Shown here in pieces: positions 47,487-57,090 of a stretch of 64,000 nucleotides of DNA. The DNA is from JALEFZ01 sp039820545 (lineage in GTDB: Bacteria; Bacteroidota; Bacteroidia; J057). The stretch spans positions 19,596-83,595 of the forward strand of contig JBCBPW010000020.1 in NCBI GenBank assembly GCA_039820545.1. Reading direction: 5' to 3'. Numbering within the stretch: the stretch's first letter is position 1; every line of letters starts with the position of its first letter. The translations under genes were made by a program, and so were the position numbers. The notes beneath the pieces were generated by a model that made no database searches, had not been told where the DNA came from, and saw only the letters and a list, made by a program, of their open reading frames with translations.

Positions 47487-48043
47487 AGGGAGGGATCATT
47501 TTCTTTTTTTGATAAAGGGGAGGAAAAGCTAGGGGGCGTAGCATCACATAGGGCGGTCACCAAGGAGGCTTGTTGGTCTAGGGACAGTTGATCGGTACGT
47601 ATTTGCAGTGTAGGGGTAAGCGGTGCTTGATACCCTTTGAGGAGACGCTGATAGACATGAAAATCCGCGTCACTATAGCGCCGTTTTTCCTTTACTCTAC
47701 GAGCGATCGTATCTGGCTGGGCAATCAACTCAATGATGTACATGGGAATCTCCCGCCATGCAGCAAGCTCCATGAAGGGTATTCGATACTTTTCTTGATT
47801 GAAAGTGGCATCCAGGACGACCCTATGACCATGATCCAGCAAGACTCCCAGACGATTGAGCATCTCTTGATAGACTGCCTCTTTATCTTTGAAGGCATAC
47901 TGCCCCCTCAATCCCAGAATTTCTCGAATTTGGTCACTAGATAAATAGATAGCCCCTAAGTCCAAGGCTACCCGTTGACCTAGACTGCTTTTGCCTGTAC
48001 CTGGCAAACCCATGATGATCAGAATCATTGCTTTGCTATCCAT
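47483..48043 (-). CDS. P-loop kinase/ATPase (COG0645-like)
   Basis: The start at 48043 is chosen (MDSKAMILIIMGLPGTGKSS); the frame runs to 48070 and a start at 48028 is also possible. P-loop MGLPGTGKSSLG, a GHRVVLDATFNQ segment and a basic VKEKRRYSD lid resemble small-molecule kinases such as Zeta-toxin/chloramphenicol-kinase-like proteins. It overlaps the downstream APH-like kinase by 4 bases; elsewhere the two are one fused protein, so they likely act together. Confidence 0.85.
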   Translation of the reverse strand: MDSKAMILIIMGLPGTGKSSLGQRVALDLGAIYLSSDQIREILGLRGQYAFKDKEAVYQEMLNRLGVLLDHGHRVVLDATFNQEKYRIPFMELAAWREIPMYIIELIAQPDTIARRVKEKRRYSDADFHVYQRLLKGYQAPLTPTLQIRTDQLSLDQQASLVTALCDATPPSFSSPLSKKENDPSL

Positions 48044-48159
48044 ACAGTAAAGGTCACCAGAAGCAATCAATACTTGTATGAGGAATCACTCCCTGCCCTG
48101 TGACAATGATCAGTTAGGCATCATGGTCAATAGAAGGGTGGTAGGTAGGCAGGCGGTCA

Positions 48160-48915
48160 TCAGCTCCAAGGATTTTGATATGTCCCTCTCATTTGGCGGA
48201 TAAAAAGCAGAAAAAAAGGCGGACCTTCGATGAAGTATCTTCGAAAAAGTCTGCACGGTTCCTGAAAGAAGCGGTACAGCCACTCTAGATTCAATTGCTG
48301 AATCCAACGTGGGGCACGTTGTGTCTCTCCCGCGATAAAATCAATCGTCTTACCAATCGCAAAAAACAGCTTGACGCCTACAGCTTCTAGTGCAGCACGA
48401 TGCGTCGCAATCCAGATCTCTTGTTTGGGTGCTCCCACACCTACCGCCAAGACATTGGCTCCTGATTGGCGAATCCGTGAGAGAATGGCTTGGGTTTCCT
48501 CTACATCGGATTCAAATCCAAAAGGAGGAGAATAGCGTCCTACAACTTGGGTATAGCTAGCCTGTTGATTGAGTTTTTGAGTAGCCAGGTCCACACCTGT
48601 TTCTGTCCCGCCTAGGAGAAAAATACGGATTCCAGGGTTAGATGCGTGGTGTTGACAAAAGGCAGGAAATATATCAGAGCCTGCTAATTGCTCTGGAATA
48701 GGATGAGTAGTCAGTCGTGAAAGTTGAAGGATAATACGACTGTCGCAAAGACGATAAGCTGCCTGCTGATAGGCCTCGTAAAATGCAAGATCATTTTGCA
48801 GCTTAATGAGATGGTCTACATTGGGCGTAAAAACTACTCCCTCTTTCAATTCTCCCAAAAGCGCTTGCCTACGGTAAGGATCAATGGAAATATTTAGGAT
48901 GGGAATCGGCTGCAT
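48160..48915 (-). CDS. WecG/TagA/CpsF family glycosyltransferase
   Basis: A 251-residue GT26 family protein. FTPNVDHLIKLQND near the N-terminus, FLLGGTETG and AVGVGAPKQEIWI are family hallmarks. Members add a sugar (often ManNAc-uronate or similar) to an undecaprenyl-linked intermediate during exopolysaccharide or teichoic acid assembly. Its neighbour, 38 bases upstream, initiates such lipid-linked synthesis, so the two probably act in one pathway. Confidence 0.9.
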   Translation of the reverse strand: MQPIPILNISIDPYRRQALLGELKEGVVFTPNVDHLIKLQNDLAFYEAYQQAAYRLCDSRIILQLSRLTTHPIPEQLAGSDIFPAFCQHHASNPGIRIFLLGGTETGVDLATQKLNQQASYTQVVGRYSPPFGFESDVEETQAILSRIRQSGANVLAVGVGAPKQEIWIATHRAALEAVGVKLFFAIGKTIDFIAGETQRAPRWIQQLNLEWLYRFFQEPCRLFRRYFIEGPPFFLLFIRQMRGTYQNPWS

Positions 48916-48953
48916 AGCGCATGGGGAAATGAAAAGTCAGGCGAAAATCTCAA

Positions 48954-50357
48954 TCAATACGCTTTGTCCTGCGGTCTGAACATGACACCAAGCGTCTGCA
49001 CAATGATCTTCAAATCTAGCAGCAAGTTCCAGTTTTCAATATACCAGCTATCATAAGATACACGCTCCTCGATCTCTTCGGGTCGTTCGATTTCGCCGCG
49101 CAACCCATGAACCTGGGCATGGCCCGTAATCCCTGGTAGCACAAAGTGCCTTCTCAGATACTTGGGCGCATGTTCTTGAAAGGTATCTGTATGGTTGACC
49201 GCATGGGGGCGAGGGCCCACGACAGACATCTCGCCACGCAATACATTGAGAAATTGAGGAAGCTCATCTAGGCTTGTCTTCCGAAGGAATCGGCCAACAG
49301 GCGTCACTCTTGGATCATCTTTGGTCGCTTGGCGGGTATCATCTGATGCTACATACATCGTGCGGAATTTGTAGCACGTGAAGGGACGGTTGACACGTCC
49401 GTGGCGTTGCTGCTTGAAGAAGATGGGGCCTTTGGACGAAAACTTGATGGCCACAGCAATGATCGGAAGTGCAATGGGAAATACAAGTAGAATCACCAAA
49501 AGTGAAAAGAGGATGTCAAAACCTCGCTTAATCATGCGATTGTAGAGCTTCTTGAGTGGCTCTTGACGCATCGATAAGGTGGGAAAAGGTCCCACAAAAT
49601 CGACATTAAAAGTCCTTCGACGCAGGGGATTAAGGTCTGTGATCACCCTGAGATAGATGAAGTGCCGATCGGCAAAGTCTGTGAGCGTATCAATGGTTTC
49701 CTCCGAAGCCAAATCAATGGAAAAGTATAACTCGTTGATCTGATGTGCCACGCAAAATGCCTGAACCTCCTCCAAGATTCCTTTCATATAGGCTGATTTC
49801 TCCTCGCTTTCTAGCTCCGGTGCGAGAGAACGAATGAAATGATGGACCTGTGTACGGTGTCCCCCAAAGAAACTGCGCATTTCTTCGATGATGGGTTGAT
49901 CACCCACGAGTACTACCCGACGAATATGGTAGTTGAGAGAATCAAAGTATTGGTAACCCAAAAATAGCAGGGAACGAAAAGTAAGGATGGTGCAGATCGT
50001 ACTACTGTAAGTCAAAATCAAATAATAACGGGAAAGATACTGGGCTTTTGTACTCACAATGTAGAGTAGGATCAGGAAAATGTGAAGGGTAGAGGAAGCA
50101 AAAATATTCCTAACCAAAGTCTTGAGCTGAATCAAGTTGCGTGTGTCATATCCTCCATTGGAAAGGGAAATCCCCATCCAACCCAAACTAAAGATCAAGA
50201 AAAAGGATACATAGTAATCCTCAATGGGACTAAACTCATTGTAGCGTAGATAGTAGGAAAAGCGACAAGAAAGATTGATCAGAAAGAATTCTGACAACAA
50301 GGTAAATACCTTGAAGAGATTGCTATTGGAACGAAAAGGAACAACGGGGTTCAACAT
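48954..50357 (-). CDS. Undecaprenyl-phosphate sugar phosphotransferase (WcaJ-like)
   Basis: Start at 50357 (MLNPVVPFRSNSNLFKVF) preferred over 50399. N-terminal membrane helices and a Rossmann-like CoA-binding-like part precede a bacterial sugar transferase domain: a helix RGFDILFSLLVILLVFPIAL, then GPIFFKQQRHGRVNRPFTCY, KFRTMY, TSLDELPQFLNVLRGEMS and a C-terminal GITGHAQVHGLRGE. It transfers a hexose-1-phosphate to undecaprenyl phosphate, starting polysaccharide repeat-unit synthesis. Followed by the WecG-like gene. Confidence 0.93.
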   Translation of the reverse strand: MLNPVVPFRSNSNLFKVFTLLSEFFLINLSCRFSYYLRYNEFSPIEDYYVSFFLIFSLGWMGISLSNGGYDTRNLIQLKTLVRNIFASSTLHIFLILLYIVSTKAQYLSRYYLILTYSSTICTILTFRSLLFLGYQYFDSLNYHIRRVVLVGDQPIIEEMRSFFGGHRTQVHHFIRSLAPELESEEKSAYMKGILEEVQAFCVAHQINELYFSIDLASEETIDTLTDFADRHFIYLRVITDLNPLRRRTFNVDFVGPFPTLSMRQEPLKKLYNRMIKRGFDILFSLLVILLVFPIALPIIAVAIKFSSKGPIFFKQQRHGRVNRPFTCYKFRTMYVASDDTRQATKDDPRVTPVGRFLRKTSLDELPQFLNVLRGEMSVVGPRPHAVNHTDTFQEHAPKYLRRHFVLPGITGHAQVHGLRGEIERPEEIEERVSYDSWYIENWNLLLDLKIIVQTLGVMFRPQDKAY

Positions 50358-50566
50358 AAGAGGTGACGATGACACAGATAAGGGAGCTAGCAAAAGCAAA
50401 AAGGCAAATTTGATTCGACTTACGAATGATCCCTGTATTAGTGTTACAAATTCCTTCTTTGACCGTCAGAAAAGCCGAGTCAATGGAAAAATGTGAATAA
50501 AGAATGAAAATTCCTGTTTACCTTTTCATATCGAAATACACTGATATAAAGAAAGTAAGACACACA

Positions 50567-51025
50567 ATGACGAAACAAATACTCTTGGGGGTCTGTCTGA
50601 CCCTGATCTGGATGAGCGCCTGTAAAAGCACGAGTTACACGCCTAAAAACTTTGAGGGGAGGAAGATCCTTTTTGCCAAAGGGGGGGGAATCACGGGACA
50701 GTATGAGACTTATCTCCTATTAGAAAACGGACAACTCTTCAATCAGGCAAAGATAGACGGAGAATGGGCTGCCTTCGATAATGTCAAAAAGGGGAAAGCC
50801 AAACGATTTTTCAAACAATTGGATGAGATGAACTGGACCAGTCTGAAGGTCTCTCAACCTGGAAATATCACTTATTTCATTGAATTACAAGATCAGGAAA
50901 ACGCCCACCGAGTGACATGGGGAAGTGAGTCCTCAGAAGTTAACGCTGAGCTCAGTGCGCTACACTACGAATTGATGAATATAGCGAAAGGGGCCAAACC
51001 TGAATCTATCTCACCTGATAACTAG
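50567..51025 (+). CDS. Hypothetical lipoprotein
   Basis: The start at 50567 (MTKQILLGVCLTLIWMSACK) gives a 152-residue lipoprotein with lipobox MSAC. The mature part contains FAKGGGITGQYETYLLLENG, WAAFDNVKKGKAKRF and a final helix. It resembles small FARP-like/META-unrelated Bacteroidota lipoproteins often seen next to secreted peptidases but has no named function. It lies 55 bases upstream of the M4 protease, with which it may be co-transcribed. Confidence 0.7.
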   Translation: MTKQILLGVCLTLIWMSACKSTSYTPKNFEGRKILFAKGGGITGQYETYLLLENGQLFNQAKIDGEWAAFDNVKKGKAKRFFKQLDEMNWTSLKVSQPGNITYFIELQDQENAHRVTWGSESSEVNAELSALHYELMNIAKGAKPESISPDN

Positions 51026-51080
51026 CATTTCTTTTCATCATCAACCCTTTTCACTTCTGCTACTAAAAAAAATTACCATC

Positions 51081-54000
51081 ATGAACCGTATTTCTCCCTG
51101 GCTCCTGCTGGGCATACTCACCCTTGCGATTCCCTGTTCTTTTGCTCAGTCTACATTTGATACCAAGCAAAAGAAAGGACAGGCCACCCAGTCTGTTCAG
51201 GGCCTCGCCCCTACTCCCATCATTCGCCACGCACATGGTGCCCATCAAGGATTTGCACCCGCCCCGCATTCGCTGACGCTTAAGTCCAGCTTCCAGCCGA
51301 CGCATGATCACGCAGAGGTGATCCTTGGGCCCGAAACGGGGCTTCCAATCTATCTGGAAGGAAGCCTTCCTGGACTTTCGGCCCGTGGTATTCAGCAGGG
51401 GCAAGTCGCTGAGCAAGCGGCCAAGGACTTCCTAGTACAGGAAGCTTCTAGCCTGGGCATTCCGCAGCCAGCACAGGCTTTCTCTGTGTTGAAGATAGAT
51501 CAGGACGATCTCGGCATGACACATGTCAAGATGCAGCAAACCTTTCAGGGACTACCCGTCTACGGCAAGGAGCTCATCATCCATATGAATGGAGCCGATC
51601 AAGTACGCATGACGGGCCGTTATTCAATCATAGATCCACAACTGGATGTCATCCCCACCTTAGAACCATCGGATGTCATTGAATTCATGATGCCACATCT
51701 AGCAGAGCAAACCATCGTTCAGGACTTATCTCCTCGATGGAAAGAAATGTATGATTATGAGGCCCCAGAAACTGAACTCATCGTCTACGATGTTCCTGGC
51801 TACGTCTCTACCCAGCGTTTGGCCTACCATATAGAAGCACGCCCCAATGTCATCGAGCACTGGGATTATTTTATCGATGCCCACACAGGAGAAATCCTCA
51901 ATTTCTACAATCACACCTGTACCATTGGTCCTGTCCTTGGATCAGGCACCGATCTCAATGGCGTCACCCGCAACCTCAATGTATTTGAAGACAATGGCGT
52001 CTATTATCTCATCGATGTCGACGTACCCATGTTTACAGGCAATCAAAATAACTTCCCTGCCGAAGGAGATGGTTACATTTTGACCGCCGACATGAACAAC
52101 ACCAATCTTAGCAATCCGACTTTTACCTACTCTACCTCCAACTCTGCCACGAGCTGGGCACCCAATGCGGTTTCAGCCCACTATAATGCTCGGATTTCCT
52201 ATGAATACTTCCTCAATACATTCTCCCGCAACTCGATCAATGGACAAGGAGGAGATGTCGTCTCATTTGTGAATGTCGCCGATGAAAATGGGGGAAGTAT
52301 GGAAAATGCTTTTTGGAATGGTCAGGCGATGTTTTATGGAAATGGTGGACAATCATTTTCTTCCTTGGCCGCTTCGCTAGATGTAGGAGGACACGAAATG
52401 TCGCACGGAGTCGTCCAAAACACAGCCAATCTAGAATACCAAGGACAATCAGGTGCTCTGAATGAATCCTTCGCAGATATTTTTGGAGTCATGATCGACC
52501 GAGACGACTGGCAGTTGGGTGAAGGGATTACCAATCCCAACTTTATCCCGACGGGCTTCCTGCGTGACATGTCCAATCCCAACAATGGAGGTACAAGCCT
52601 GCAAAGCCCTGGCTGGCAACCCGCCAATATGAACGAGATTTATACAGGCTCTCAAGACAACGGCGGCGTCCATATCAACTCGGGTATTGTCAACTTTGCC
52701 TACTACAAATATGCCATTGCGACATCCAAAGATATAGCCGAGCAAGTGTACTATCGTGCCCTCTCTACCTATCTGACGAGATCCTCTCAGTTTATCGATG
52801 CGCGAATCGCTGTCATCCAGTCAGCCAAGGATCTGTATGGAAACAATAGCCCAGAAGTCGCGGCTGCTCAAAATGCCTTTGCAGCTGTAGGCATCGGCTC
52901 CCCTGCCAGCTCCGGTAATAACGATCCTACCCCAACGACGGAGACACCCGAGGTTCCTGAAAATCCAGGTCAGGATTTCATCGTCAGCAACGACGTGAAT
53001 GTATTTGATGTGAATACTTGGTACATCTCCAATACTTCAGGTCAAAACTTCCAGATCCTTTCGCAGACGACCCCTCGTACGCGCATGAGTGTGACAGACG
53101 ATGGGACACGTGGTGTGTTTGTAGGGACAGATAACCATATCTACATCCTGAATATGAATCCAGCAAGTCCCAATGAGCAACGATTGAGTACCAATCCTGA
53201 GTGGGACAATGTAGCCATCTCAAAAGACGGGACGAAGCTGGCTGCTGTATCTAATGTCATCGACACCTCAATCTATATTTTTAATTTGGCAGCCAATCCT
53301 GTAACGGGTCGTCAGTTCAAGCTCTACAATCCGACAACCTCCAATGGCGGACAGCGTATCGGCGGGGTACTATATGCGGATGCGATCAACTGGGATTTCT
53401 CTGGTCAATTTGTACTCTATGATGCATTTAATCGTCTGCCTAACCCCAACGGACCTGACCTAGAGTATTGGGATGTAGGCTTCCTCAGGGTGTGGGACAA
53501 TAACTCCAATGACTACGGAGATGGATTCATCAGTAAGTTATTTAACAGCCTACCCGAAGGCGTGAGTGTAGGAAATGCCGTTTTCTCCAAAAACTCTCCG
53601 ACAATCATTGCTTTTGATTACTTCGATGCAGGTGCAGGGACGAATGCCGTCCTTGCAGGAAATACGGAAACGGGTGATATCGGCACAGTCGTAGCCAATA
53701 ATCCGATCCTGGGTTATCCCGACTATTCCAAGGAAGATGATAAAATTATATTCAATAGCGAAACAGGCTTCACAGAATACGTACAGGTCGTCAATCTACA
53801 AGCTGATAAAATCAACGGTGCCTCTACACCTGCCAATTTGATCGCCAACGGAAAGTGGGGAACATGGTATTCTACGGGTTCGCGTGACATCTCTGTCTCT
53901 AATGAAACCGAAATTGCGTCTGTCAGCCCGACTGTAGTCGTGTATCCCAATCCTGCTTATGAACAATTATTTATACAAATGAGCTATATGGAGCCAGGAC

Positions 54001-54176
54001 CCATCACATGGAAAATCCTCAATCCCATGGGCCAGTTTGTACAAGAAGGAGATGCATATCTCGCGACTCCCGACCAAAGGTTGGCCATTCCATTGGATCA
54101 GTTGGCAACGGGAACCTATCTATTAAAGTTGACACAGGGAGAGCGACAGTTTACAGAGGCTTTTATCAAGCAGTAA
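51081..54176 (+). CDS. Secreted M4 (thermolysin-like) metallopeptidase with T9SS sorting domain
   Basis: A 1031-residue secreted zinc protease. A signal peptide (ending SFAQS) and FTP/PepSY propeptide (~90-270) precede the peptidase domain: HEMSH (His438, Glu439, His442), third zinc ligand Glu462 in ALNESFADI, and the VHINSG His. Between ~630 and ~940 is a beta-rich, propeller-like region (GTRGVFVGTDNHIYILN). The C-terminus (VYPNPAYEQLFIQM..TEAFIKQ) is a T9SS sorting domain. It is probably exported by T9SS and degrades proteins outside the cell. Confidence 0.95.
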   Translation: MNRISPWLLLGILTLAIPCSFAQSTFDTKQKKGQATQSVQGLAPTPIIRHAHGAHQGFAPAPHSLTLKSSFQPTHDHAEVILGPETGLPIYLEGSLPGLSARGIQQGQVAEQAAKDFLVQEASSLGIPQPAQAFSVLKIDQDDLGMTHVKMQQTFQGLPVYGKELIIHMNGADQVRMTGRYSIIDPQLDVIPTLEPSDVIEFMMPHLAEQTIVQDLSPRWKEMYDYEAPETELIVYDVPGYVSTQRLAYHIEARPNVIEHWDYFIDAHTGEILNFYNHTCTIGPVLGSGTDLNGVTRNLNVFEDNGVYYLIDVDVPMFTGNQNNFPAEGDGYILTADMNNTNLSNPTFTYSTSNSATSWAPNAVSAHYNARISYEYFLNTFSRNSINGQGGDVVSFVNVADENGGSMENAFWNGQAMFYGNGGQSFSSLAASLDVGGHEMSHGVVQNTANLEYQGQSGALNESFADIFGVMIDRDDWQLGEGITNPNFIPTGFLRDMSNPNNGGTSLQSPGWQPANMNEIYTGSQDNGGVHINSGIVNFAYYKYAIATSKDIAEQVYYRALSTYLTRSSQFIDARIAVIQSAKDLYGNNSPEVAAAQNAFAAVGIGSPASSGNNDPTPTTETPEVPENPGQDFIVSNDVNVFDVNTWYISNTSGQNFQILSQTTPRTRMSVTDDGTRGVFVGTDNHIYILNMNPASPNEQRLSTNPEWDNVAISKDGTKLAAVSNVIDTSIYIFNLAANPVTGRQFKLYNPTTSNGGQRIGGVLYADAINWDFSGQFVLYDAFNRLPNPNGPDLEYWDVGFLRVWDNNSNDYGDGFISKLFNSLPEGVSVGNAVFSKNSPTIIAFDYFDAGAGTNAVLAGNTETGDIGTVVANNPILGYPDYSKEDDKIIFNSETGFTEYVQVVNLQADKINGASTPANLIANGKWGTWYSTGSRDISVSNETEIASVSPTVVVYPNPAYEQLFIQMSYMEPGPITWKILNPMGQFVQEGDAYLATPDQRLAIPLDQLATGTYLLKLTQGERQFTEAFIKQ

Positions 54177-54512
54177 GGTGACTGTCACTACCTGCCTCAA
54201 AGGATGCGCCATAAAAAAGCCCAGTACTTCTTGCAAGTATTGGGCTTATGATTTGACAAAGCAGAAAGAGATGTGCTTGTAGGGATAGAATCATAAAGAT
54301 AAATCATCGCCCAAAGGAATACGTTCTGGACAAAGCTCTTCTTTGCGTTTTCGTGCTTATTGAGAAGAGGATAAACAGACAGATTTTCCATAAAAATGAG
54401 AGAAAATTTTTGGATCAGTGAATAAATGACAGTCACTGTACGCTATACCCCTTCCTCTTTGTCTTCCTAAAAAATATTTTCCTCCTTCCTATTCCATGCT
54501 TAGTTTTAGTTT
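54177..54512. other. Intergenic region with a terminator-like hairpin
   Basis: 336 bases between two plus-strand genes. It carries the hairpin at 54217-54247; the rest is AT-rich with no recognised ORF or RNA. Confidence 0.5.
54217..54247. terminator. Terminator-like hairpin
   Basis: 13-bp stem AAGCCCAGTACTT / AAGTATTGGGCTT (one G-T pair) with a 5-base loop, ~40 bases after the protease stop. The T-run is strong only on the minus strand. Confidence 0.6.
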
Positions 54513-55994
54513 ATGAAGCGATGGTATTTGGTCTGCGCGCTATTTTTGTTGCTGTATGCGTTTTTTCCCACCCAAAACTCTACATTAGATGCATGGGCTT
54601 ATGCTGGGGATATACGTCATGGAATCGATCTCTTTCACCCTCATCATCTGCTCTTCTCTGCGACTTCTCGCTTGTTTTATCCAGATGATCCTCTGGCAGT
54701 AGATGTATTGGCACGACAAAAAATCATCCATGCCTGCTTGGCTAGCCTGTGCTTGTGGATCTTGGGGCGAATCCTTCAGGGCTTTGAGCAGGACGAAAAA
54801 CAAATTGCTGCATGGCTACTCTTGGTAGGAAGCAGCTTTGGGATCATGCGTTTTGCTACAGAAAATGAAGTCTATCTCTGGCCGATCCTTTGGTCGCTTC
54901 TGGGAACCTGGGCTTTTATCCATCACGTACAGACCGATCGACAAACCTACATTTGGCTTTCGGGTATGGCGATGGTACTTGCCTGTTTATTTCACCAGAT
55001 TCACTGCATTTGGTGGTTAGCGCTTTTCCTCGCGTTTTTCCTTCATCGTCGCAAAGCATTCCTTCCCTTTATCTTACCTGCACTTTTGATTCCTCTCACC
55101 TATCTGACAGTACTGGGAGGATATGTAGGTCAAGATATTTCATGGGATACCATCCTCCACTTCATCTTGAGGGATTTTTATCAAGGTACTGCGGAAGCCT
55201 CTCCTGGACTACGGGCGTTTTTACTTTCACCCATCAACCTTTTCCGAACGTTCGTTCAAATACACGGAATTGTATTCAAACTCCTGACAGAACAATGGTT
55301 GTATATACTGCCAGCTCTAGGAGCTGTAGGTCTCGGATTGTGGGGATTACGCTTTCTACCCCATATTCGCAAGCTACCTGCTTTTCCGCATTTGACTATT
55401 CGGAGAGGACTACTAGGGATCGGGATCGGACATTTGGCTTTGGCAACTTGGGCCGCAGGAAATGCTGAATTCATGGTGATGCTCCCTTTTATATTCGTCC
55501 TGTATGTTGCGATAAAATGGACATTTCCCCCCACGATGATTTATAGCTTAGGCTTTTGTCTACTACTCTGGAATTTCACCTTTGGCCTATGGCCGCTATG
55601 CCAATATGACTACTATCACGATGAGGCAATGGTAGAATTTGTCCAAACAAATCCAGAGGCTCGTTATATTTTGACTGAGCGAAATATCATCAATAATCAA
55701 CTATACTATCGTACGGGTAAGGACTGGAATGATCGATTTATCTCTGCATACAAAGCCCCTCAATCAGTCATCGATTCTCTCCTACAGATGAAGTGGATCG
55801 TCTATTCCAATGCACTTGATCAGCCTCAGTTGTTTTCTAGGGCCACGCTGACGGGGGAGATACATACACAGACTGACAGATTTGACTGCTTCCAACCTAT
55901 CGCAGTAGACACTGTAGAAGCATTTGTGGGGAAATATCATATTTGGCAGTTGGCTATGCCTTGTTCGATATCAAGTACCCCTAAAGAGGAATGA
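54513..55994 (+). CDS. GT-C-like multi-spanning membrane protein
   Basis: A 493-residue protein with about ten membrane helices and a soluble C-terminal part (~395-493). The first helix is followed by NSTLDAWAYAGDIRHG, with an Asp in the position used by GT-C glycosyltransferases, and the next loop holds HPHHLLFSATSRLF. This fits lipid-linked-sugar glycosyltransferases of the GT39/83-like type, but assignment is tentative. It is a single gene. Confidence 0.65.
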   Translation: MKRWYLVCALFLLLYAFFPTQNSTLDAWAYAGDIRHGIDLFHPHHLLFSATSRLFYPDDPLAVDVLARQKIIHACLASLCLWILGRILQGFEQDEKQIAAWLLLVGSSFGIMRFATENEVYLWPILWSLLGTWAFIHHVQTDRQTYIWLSGMAMVLACLFHQIHCIWWLALFLAFFLHRRKAFLPFILPALLIPLTYLTVLGGYVGQDISWDTILHFILRDFYQGTAEASPGLRAFLLSPINLFRTFVQIHGIVFKLLTEQWLYILPALGAVGLGLWGLRFLPHIRKLPAFPHLTIRRGLLGIGIGHLALATWAAGNAEFMVMLPFIFVLYVAIKWTFPPTMIYSLGFCLLLWNFTFGLWPLCQYDYYHDEAMVEFVQTNPEARYILTERNIINNQLYYRTGKDWNDRFISAYKAPQSVIDSLLQMKWIVYSNALDQPQLFSRATLTGEIHTQTDRFDCFQPIAVDTVEAFVGKYHIWQLAMPCSISSTPKEE

Positions 55995-55995
55995 G

Positions 55996-56039
55996 AATTT
56001 TACCCAATCATACAGGTAATTTTACCTAATTATACACAA
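55996..56039. repeat. Two-copy 22-base tandem repeat
   Basis: AATTTTACCCAATCATACAG.. at 55996-56017 is followed directly by the near-copy AATTTTACCTAATTATACAC.. at 56018-56039, between the GT-C-like and NlpC-like genes. Confidence 0.6.
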
Positions 56040-56139
56040 ATTGAGATATATGGGGATATATTTTATTGCGAAAAAATGTATTATTCCATAGATTAATTAA
56101 CTATAAATATTACTATCTCCATTTAATCGTTTTTCCCAT

Positions 56140-57015
56140 ATGAAACGTTTGACAAACCCAACCATCTATTTGAGCATCTTTATCTTTGCATTTTTACTTT
56201 CCTTGAGCAGTTGTAATCAACAGAGTGAAGCAAATACAGGGGGAGATTCGCCCTCCACAGAAACGGCCCCTTCTGCTACCGATAGTGCTATGCCAACAGA
56301 GGCTCCCATAATGGATTCGACTGCTGCTGACTCAGCCAATGCTACTGACGCAGCAGATCAGGAGACGACCTCCGATGCAGGTTCAGACGCCAATATAGAC
56401 ATGGCTGCATGGGCAAGCTTAGAAGGGCTTTCTATCAATTGTGGCGGAGGAGAAATGAACCTTGCCGTTCCAGTGAATCTGGTAGCGACACGTCTGGAAT
56501 CCCAAAACCTTGCCTACAACGACAAGCCATTTACAGATTGCTCTGGGATCTTTCACCGAGTACTTGATAGCCTCAAGCGAAGATGTCCGACCCATGATTT
56601 TCCTAATCCCCAGACTCACAGGGACTCTCGCTCCTTGGGTAGATGGTACCATGAAAAAGGACAACTTGTCCAGATCACAGATCCTCTGAAACAAGACTCG
56701 TACATTAAGCCTGGGGCAGTGATATTCTATGCCAAACCAAGTGTAGATCCTTTGACGGTAGATGCAGAGACCCTATTCAAGCAGGGAGGCATTCGCCACG
56801 TAGGAGTAGTCACAGAGGTGGAGAAAGATGCTTCAGGAACCATCATAGGGTATACACTCTTCCACGGAAGATACTATGGCAAGAGTGCCGCAAAGACAAA
56901 TTACCACAAAAGAGATACAGGACGTGCGAATTATCCTCCATTTGGAAATGGAAAAGATCATATGATTGCTATTGCGCCTATTGCTAGTGATGCGATCATG
57001 GCTAGCGCTCCCTAA
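56140..57015 (+). CDS. NlpC/P60-like lipoprotein
   Basis: A 291-residue lipoprotein with lipobox LSSC (Cys25). A Ser/Thr/Ala/Asp-rich linker (~28-85) follows. The C-terminal part has the NlpC/P60 catalytic triad arrangement: Cys134 in FTDCSGIFHRVL, His220 in IRHVGVVTEV and His242 in TLFHGR. It likely cleaves peptidoglycan stem peptides or another amide bond in the periplasm. The gene is followed by a strong terminator shared with the convergent CHAT gene. Confidence 0.82.
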   Translation: MKRLTNPTIYLSIFIFAFLLSLSSCNQQSEANTGGDSPSTETAPSATDSAMPTEAPIMDSTAADSANATDAADQETTSDAGSDANIDMAAWASLEGLSINCGGGEMNLAVPVNLVATRLESQNLAYNDKPFTDCSGIFHRVLDSLKRRCPTHDFPNPQTHRDSRSLGRWYHEKGQLVQITDPLKQDSYIKPGAVIFYAKPSVDPLTVDAETLFKQGGIRHVGVVTEVEKDASGTIIGYTLFHGRYYGKSAAKTNYHKRDTGRANYPPFGNGKDHMIAIAPIASDAIMASAP

Positions 57016-57054
57016 ATATCCTATAAAAAATAAGTTCGTAGATCTTTTTAGCAG

Positions 57055-57090
57055 ACTTTCGCAGGGCAGATGGCTCTGCGGAAGTTTTTT
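57055..57090 (+). terminator. Strong intrinsic terminator
   Basis: 13-bp stem (ACTTTCGCAGGGC / GCTCTGCGGAAGT, two G-T pairs) with a 5-base loop and a six-T run, ~40 bases after the NlpC-like stop. It reaches the stop codon of the convergent CHAT gene at 57089. Confidence 0.8.

Noticed and set aside
55996..56039. CRISPR-like repeat
   Set aside because: Only two directly adjacent 22-base copies without spacers.
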